A stretch of 16,401 nt of DNA from an uncultured Lachnospiraceae bacterium (GTDB lineage Bacteria > Bacillota > Clostridia > Lachnospirales > Lachnospiraceae), in contig CAJUPF010000017.1 in the NCBI GenBank assembly GCA_910588565.1, positions 30,600 through 47,000 on the forward strand, in the 5' to 3' direction. Positions 14,177 to 16,401 of the stretch are shown here, piece by piece (the first letter of the stretch is position 1; each line of letters opens with the position of its first letter). The notes under the pieces are model-generated. The model did no database searches. It worked only from the letters and a program-made list of their open reading frames with translations, and was not told the origin of the DNA. A program made the translations under genes and the position numbers.

Positions 14177-14296
14177 ATGACAGCTGCAGATATTATTTTA
14201 ATATTTATAGGGATAATCAGTCTTCTGATTTCCTTTGGTAGTTTGATTGTTGCGTTTCTGACCTTTTTCGATAAGAGAAACAGTAAGAAAAAGTAA
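14177..14296 (+). CDS. Holin-like type I toxin (TxpA/Hol_Tox-like)
   Basis: 39 aa: MTAADII, one hydrophobic helix (about residues 5-31, rich in I, L, F, S, G), then FDKRNSKKK. A single TM helix with a charged lysine-rich tail is the mark of the Fst/TxpA/Hol_Tox toxins, which damage the membrane when over-produced. GGGAGGT lies upstream of the ATG. A candidate antisense RNA gene reads back over its 3' end. These modules stabilise chromosomal islands or plasmids; here it lies between the pheromone kinase and an insertion sequence. Confidence 0.85.
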   Translation: MTAADIILIFIGIISLLISFGSLIVAFLTFFDKRNSKKK

Positions 14297-14300
14297 AGAT

Positions 14301-14328
14301 GCCTATCCTGTCTGCACACAGGATAGGC
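14301..14328 (-). terminator. Antitoxin RNA terminator hairpin
   Basis: An 11-bp perfect stem with a six-base loop; a T-rich tail follows only on the minus strand, which assigns its direction. Confidence 0.7.
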
Positions 14329-14360
14329 GCTGCCCGTAAGGGCATATAATCCTATTCGAG

Positions 14361-14391
14361 AGCATCCGCCTTTGGAGTGGGTGCTTTTCTT
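14361..14391 (+). terminator. Toxin mRNA terminator
   Basis: AGCATCC (14361-14367) pairs with GGGTGCT (14379-14385) with one G-U pair, then TTTCTT on the plus strand. Confidence 0.7.
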
Positions 14392-14397
14392 ATGATT

Positions 14398-14426
14398 ACT
14401 ATAGCATATGGAATAAGAAACTTCAA
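14398..14426 (-). promoter_or_regulatory. Antisense antitoxin promoter
   Basis: The minus strand reads TTGAAG (14426-14421), a 17-base spacer and TATAGT (14403-14398), both near consensus. Confidence 0.65.
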
Positions 14427-14512
14427 CCATTATTTAAGGCAGATTCACGGCTATTGTGCTTTATTGTTACTGTTTACTGGCCAATGTCATTAAGTTAGTA
14501 ACGAACGGCCTG

Positions 14513-14556
14513 AAATGGTTAGATTCTTTTTATGAGGTCTAACCATTTTTATTTTT
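14513..14556 (+). terminator. Terminator just inside the IS left end
   Basis: AAATGGTTAGA (14513-14523) pairs exactly with TCTAACCATTT (14538-14548), followed by a T-rich run to about 14558. It would block host transcripts entering the element. Confidence 0.75.
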
Positions 14557-14582
14557 TTATAAAAGGGGGTTGACAAATTCCC

Positions 14583-14657
14583 TGAAATGTGCGGCCGCTC
14601 TCGCTGCTGATTGAATTTAAGAGGCAGCGAGAGCGGCCCTTGGATTAGGACATTTCA
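14583..14657 (+). promoter_or_regulatory. Long hairpin upstream of the transposase start
   Basis: The inner 15-bp perfect GC-rich stem GGCCGCTCTCGCTGC (14593-14607) with its complement (14624-14638), plus outer arms TGAAATGT (14583-14590) and ACATTTCA (14650-14657). TTGACA occurs at 14570-14575 without a clear -10. Such structures in ISs can limit transposase expression from outside transcription. Confidence 0.7.
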
Positions 14658-14687
14658 ACATTCTTTATCCAAGGAGGTACATACCAT

Positions 14688-15908
14688 ATGCCGCACAACA
14701 AAATCAAAGATGCCTTTTTATCTGCCGTGAATTGCGTTATCGCAGATCCGGAGCAGTTTGCTGTCAATACGGCAAAGGATTTCAGCAGACAGCGGAAAAT
14801 CACACTGGACACCCTTATTTCGTTTCTTGTCTCTAAAGGCTCTTCTTCTGCCAGGATGGAGATGCTGGACTTCTGGGGGCTGGACCAGGAAATGCCATCC
14901 CTTCCCGCGCTGAACCAGCAGCGCGCGAAACTTAAGCCCGAAGCTCTGGAAGCCGTCCTTGCGGGCTTCAACGATTCCGTCAGCAGGGAAACGGGCTTCC
15001 CCGCCACAGACGACGGATACCGCTACCTGGCCGCCGACGGCTCCACGACCACTTTTTTCAGCAGTCCAGAACTGGCTTCCCCGGAGTATTTCTGCTCCCC
15101 CGGCCACTCCGCCAGCAGTGTCTGCAGCATACATATGAATGCCTTTTTTGACCTCGATGCACACATCTATACGGACGCCATCCTCCAGCCCGTACATGAA
15201 AAAAACGAATTTGGCGCATTCTGCGACATCGTGGACCGGCACGGGACGCTCCCCGGCAGGAAGAATGTCTACATTGGCGACAGGGAGTACTGCTCCTGCA
15301 ACAACATGGCACATGTGGTGGAACAGGGACAGTATTTCCTCTTCCGCACAAAGGATATCCATTCCAAAGGCCTGGTCAGAAATTTTGAATTCCCGGAAAC
15401 ACAATCCTTTGATATTGACGTGGCTGTCACCCTGACGCGAAGTCATTCCAGGAAAATCCCCATCCCCCCGGGAACCTACAGACGCTTCATCGACCAGGCA
15501 TCCGCCTTCGATTTTATTGAATATGGCTCCCCTGGCACATATACGCTTGCTTTCCGTATCGCCAGGTTCCCAATCGGCGATGATTCCTGCGAATGCATCG
15601 TGACGAATCTCCCAAGGGAAGAATTTCCTCCCGAAAGGCTCAAGGCCCTCTGCTACAGAAGATGGTCCATTGAATCCTCGTTCCGCAAACTGAAATATAC
15701 GATCGGCCTGAGCAACTACCATTCTTACAAGCCAGAGTATATCAAACAGGAAATATGGGCCAACCTTATTGCATATAACAGAACGGAAATACTGGTCAAT
15801 TATGCCGTCACTGAAAAGAAGGAAGCAAAGCATGAGTACAAAGTGAATTTCACCATGGCTGCACATATTTGCAGGGTCTTTCTCCGTCTGGCCACGGAAA
15901 AAGACTGA
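14688..15908 (+). CDS. IS4-family DDE transposase
   Basis: 406 aa, near the family norm. The catalytic aspartates are likely in LAADGST (about residue 115) and YIGDREY (about 200); the C-terminal block YRRWSIESSFRKLK holds the YREK-type signature with the catalytic Glu. AAGGAGGT lies nine bases before the ATG. No frameshift or stop interrupts it, so it may be active. The gene is clearly more GC-rich than the flanking DNA, fitting recent arrival. Family assignment is from these motifs; the subgroup is not determined. Confidence 0.9.
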   Translation: MPHNKIKDAFLSAVNCVIADPEQFAVNTAKDFSRQRKITLDTLISFLVSKGSSSARMEMLDFWGLDQEMPSLPALNQQRAKLKPEALEAVLAGFNDSVSRETGFPATDDGYRYLAADGSTTTFFSSPELASPEYFCSPGHSASSVCSIHMNAFFDLDAHIYTDAILQPVHEKNEFGAFCDIVDRHGTLPGRKNVYIGDREYCSCNNMAHVVEQGQYFLFRTKDIHSKGLVRNFEFPETQSFDIDVAVTLTRSHSRKIPIPPGTYRRFIDQASAFDFIEYGSPGTYTLAFRIARFPIGDDSCECIVTNLPREEFPPERLKALCYRRWSIESSFRKLKYTIGLSNYHSYKPEYIKQEIWANLIAYNRTEILVNYAVTEKKEAKHEYKVNFTMAAHICRVFLRLATEKD

Positions 15909-16352
15909 TACAACGTGATGCTCTTGCTGCAGAAAGAACTGATCCCAATACGGAATGAACGCCATTACCCAAGACTTCAGACAGCTCATTTCCGTAAGCC
16001 ACGATACTTTATCTATAGGGCAGCTTAAGCATCTATATCATTATACCATTTTTTAGGCAGATGGGAAATCTGTCTATTTGGCATGCCCCAAATGTGTCTG
16101 CGGCCGCCAACATTAGCCTATGGGGAAGCTTGGCATCCTGTTTTTGCCATCTTTCCCGCAGTAAGCCTTATATTGTTGGCGCTAACTTAATGATATTGGT
16201 TCACTGGCAATGTCAGCAGCTTAAGCAAAAACTTATTTTTCATCTTACAGCCTGGAATAACGTAGTCAGGGAGAGGCCGGGGCAGAGGGGATTTACTTTT
16301 GTGACTTGTAAAGGATTTAGTTTTTCTTAGCAGTTCCCAGGATTTTCAGGAA
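15909..16352. other. Non-coding or unassigned DNA around the IS right end
   Basis: I see no convincing gene. A short open frame from 16061 has no ribosome site or family features. A different frame near 16060-16120 reads YLACPKCVCGRQH, a zinc-ribbon-like scrap that ends at a stop. cagcttaagca occurs directly at 16021-16031 and 16217-16227, on both sides of the proposed IS end. Confidence 0.5.
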
Positions 16353-16376
16353 TCCGCGGACACGGATGTCCGCGGA
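16353..16376. repeat. GC-rich hairpin at the window edge
   Basis: tccgcggaca (16353-16362) pairs exactly with tgtccgcgga (16367-16376) around CGGA. It is followed by GC-rich sequence unlike the DNA before it, perhaps the start of another element. Confidence 0.6.
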
Positions 16377-16401
16377 AGCCCTGGCCACGCCATGGACGGC
16401 G

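Larger units (their letters stand above)
14285..14391 (-). ncRNA. Candidate antisense antitoxin RNA
   Basis: It would start near 14391 from the promoter at 14398-14426 and run leftward over the toxin 3' UTR. The stem-loop at 14301-14328 (GCCTATCCTGT with ACAGGATAGGC) followed on the minus strand by ATCTTTACTTTTTCTT is a good terminator, giving about 100 nt. It would be complementary to the toxin mRNA 3' end including its own terminator hairpin, the RatA/TxpA and RNAII/Fst arrangement. Confidence 0.65.
14481..16199 (+). mobile_element. IS4-type insertion sequence, about 1.72 kb
   Basis: The left end CCAATGTCATTAAGTTAG (14481-14498) and right end (16182-16199) are inverted copies with 17 of 18 bases matching. 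Immediately outside are tttactgg (14473-14480) and ttcactgg (16200-16207), a 7/8 direct repeat that may be the target duplication. Inside lie a terminator, a long hairpin, the transposase and about 290 bases after it that encode nothing clear. The ends are my deduction from repeats; the element is not identified by name. Confidence 0.65.

Noticed and set aside
14718..15989. Long minus-strand open frame (423 codons)
   Set aside because: Complement of the GC-rich transposase gene, with no family features; transposase motifs are on the plus strand.
16061..16330. Plus-strand frame of 89 codons at the right end
   Set aside because: No ribosome site, composition not protein-like, and it crosses the deduced IS end.
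1..16401. CRISPR array, tRNA or rRNA genes
   Set aside because: No regularly spaced short repeats and no RNA gene signatures were seen on either strand.

Overview
The window looks like a chromosomal accessory region of a low-GC Gram-positive anaerobe, most likely Lachnospiraceae (Blautia or Ruminococcus type). Signs are strong AGGAGG-type ribosome sites, bacterial Ig-like (BIG2) surface proteins, a DUF4869 protein, a YesN-type regulator and a holin-like type I toxin. The taxonomic call is inference from gene content; no rRNA or core gene is present.

Layout. (1) 1-1108, plus strand: the 3' part of a BIG2-repeat surface protein, ending at a bidirectional terminator. (2) 1193-2392, minus strand: a YesN/AraC-type response regulator with no kinase beside it. 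(3) 2674-5561, minus strand: a decayed zone. It holds a truncated ATPase start, an intact DUF4869 gene, an anchored unknown protein (family 'A'), a two-TM gene with a likely frameshift, a four-TM protein followed by the C-terminal piece of a second copy, and a truncated, frameshifted family-A copy. (4) 5578-12364, minus strand: a peptide export operon. In transcription order it encodes a 46-aa double-glycine peptide, a C39-peptidase ABC exporter (PCAT), a 130-aa double-glycine protein, an anchored family-A protein, a GyrI-like-domain protein, an HlyD-type fusion protein and an anchored BIG2 protein. (5) 12365-12670: the divergent control region, with two exact 9-bp direct repeats at a 21-bp pitch (LytTR-type site). 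(6) 12671-13957, plus strand: a GHKL (ComD/BlpH/AgrC-type) sensor kinase. (7) 14041-14426: a type I toxin-antitoxin module with an antisense promoter and a leader ORF. (8) 14481-16199: an IS4-type insertion sequence with 18-bp inverted ends. (9) 16200-16401: nothing assignable except a GC-rich hairpin at the edge.

Working model. The 46-aa pre-peptide has a textbook double-glycine leader and a 19-residue cationic amphipathic core, like a competence/bacteriocin-inducing pheromone. PCAT plus HlyD would cleave and export it together with the 130-aa product. The divergent GHKL kinase would sense the mature peptide, and a LytTR regulator, not present here, would bind the repeats. Family-A proteins (one intact copy inside the operon, one downstream, one broken) are candidates for immunity or accessory factors; this is inference. 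The downstream zone looks like a graveyard of recombined immunity or accessory genes.
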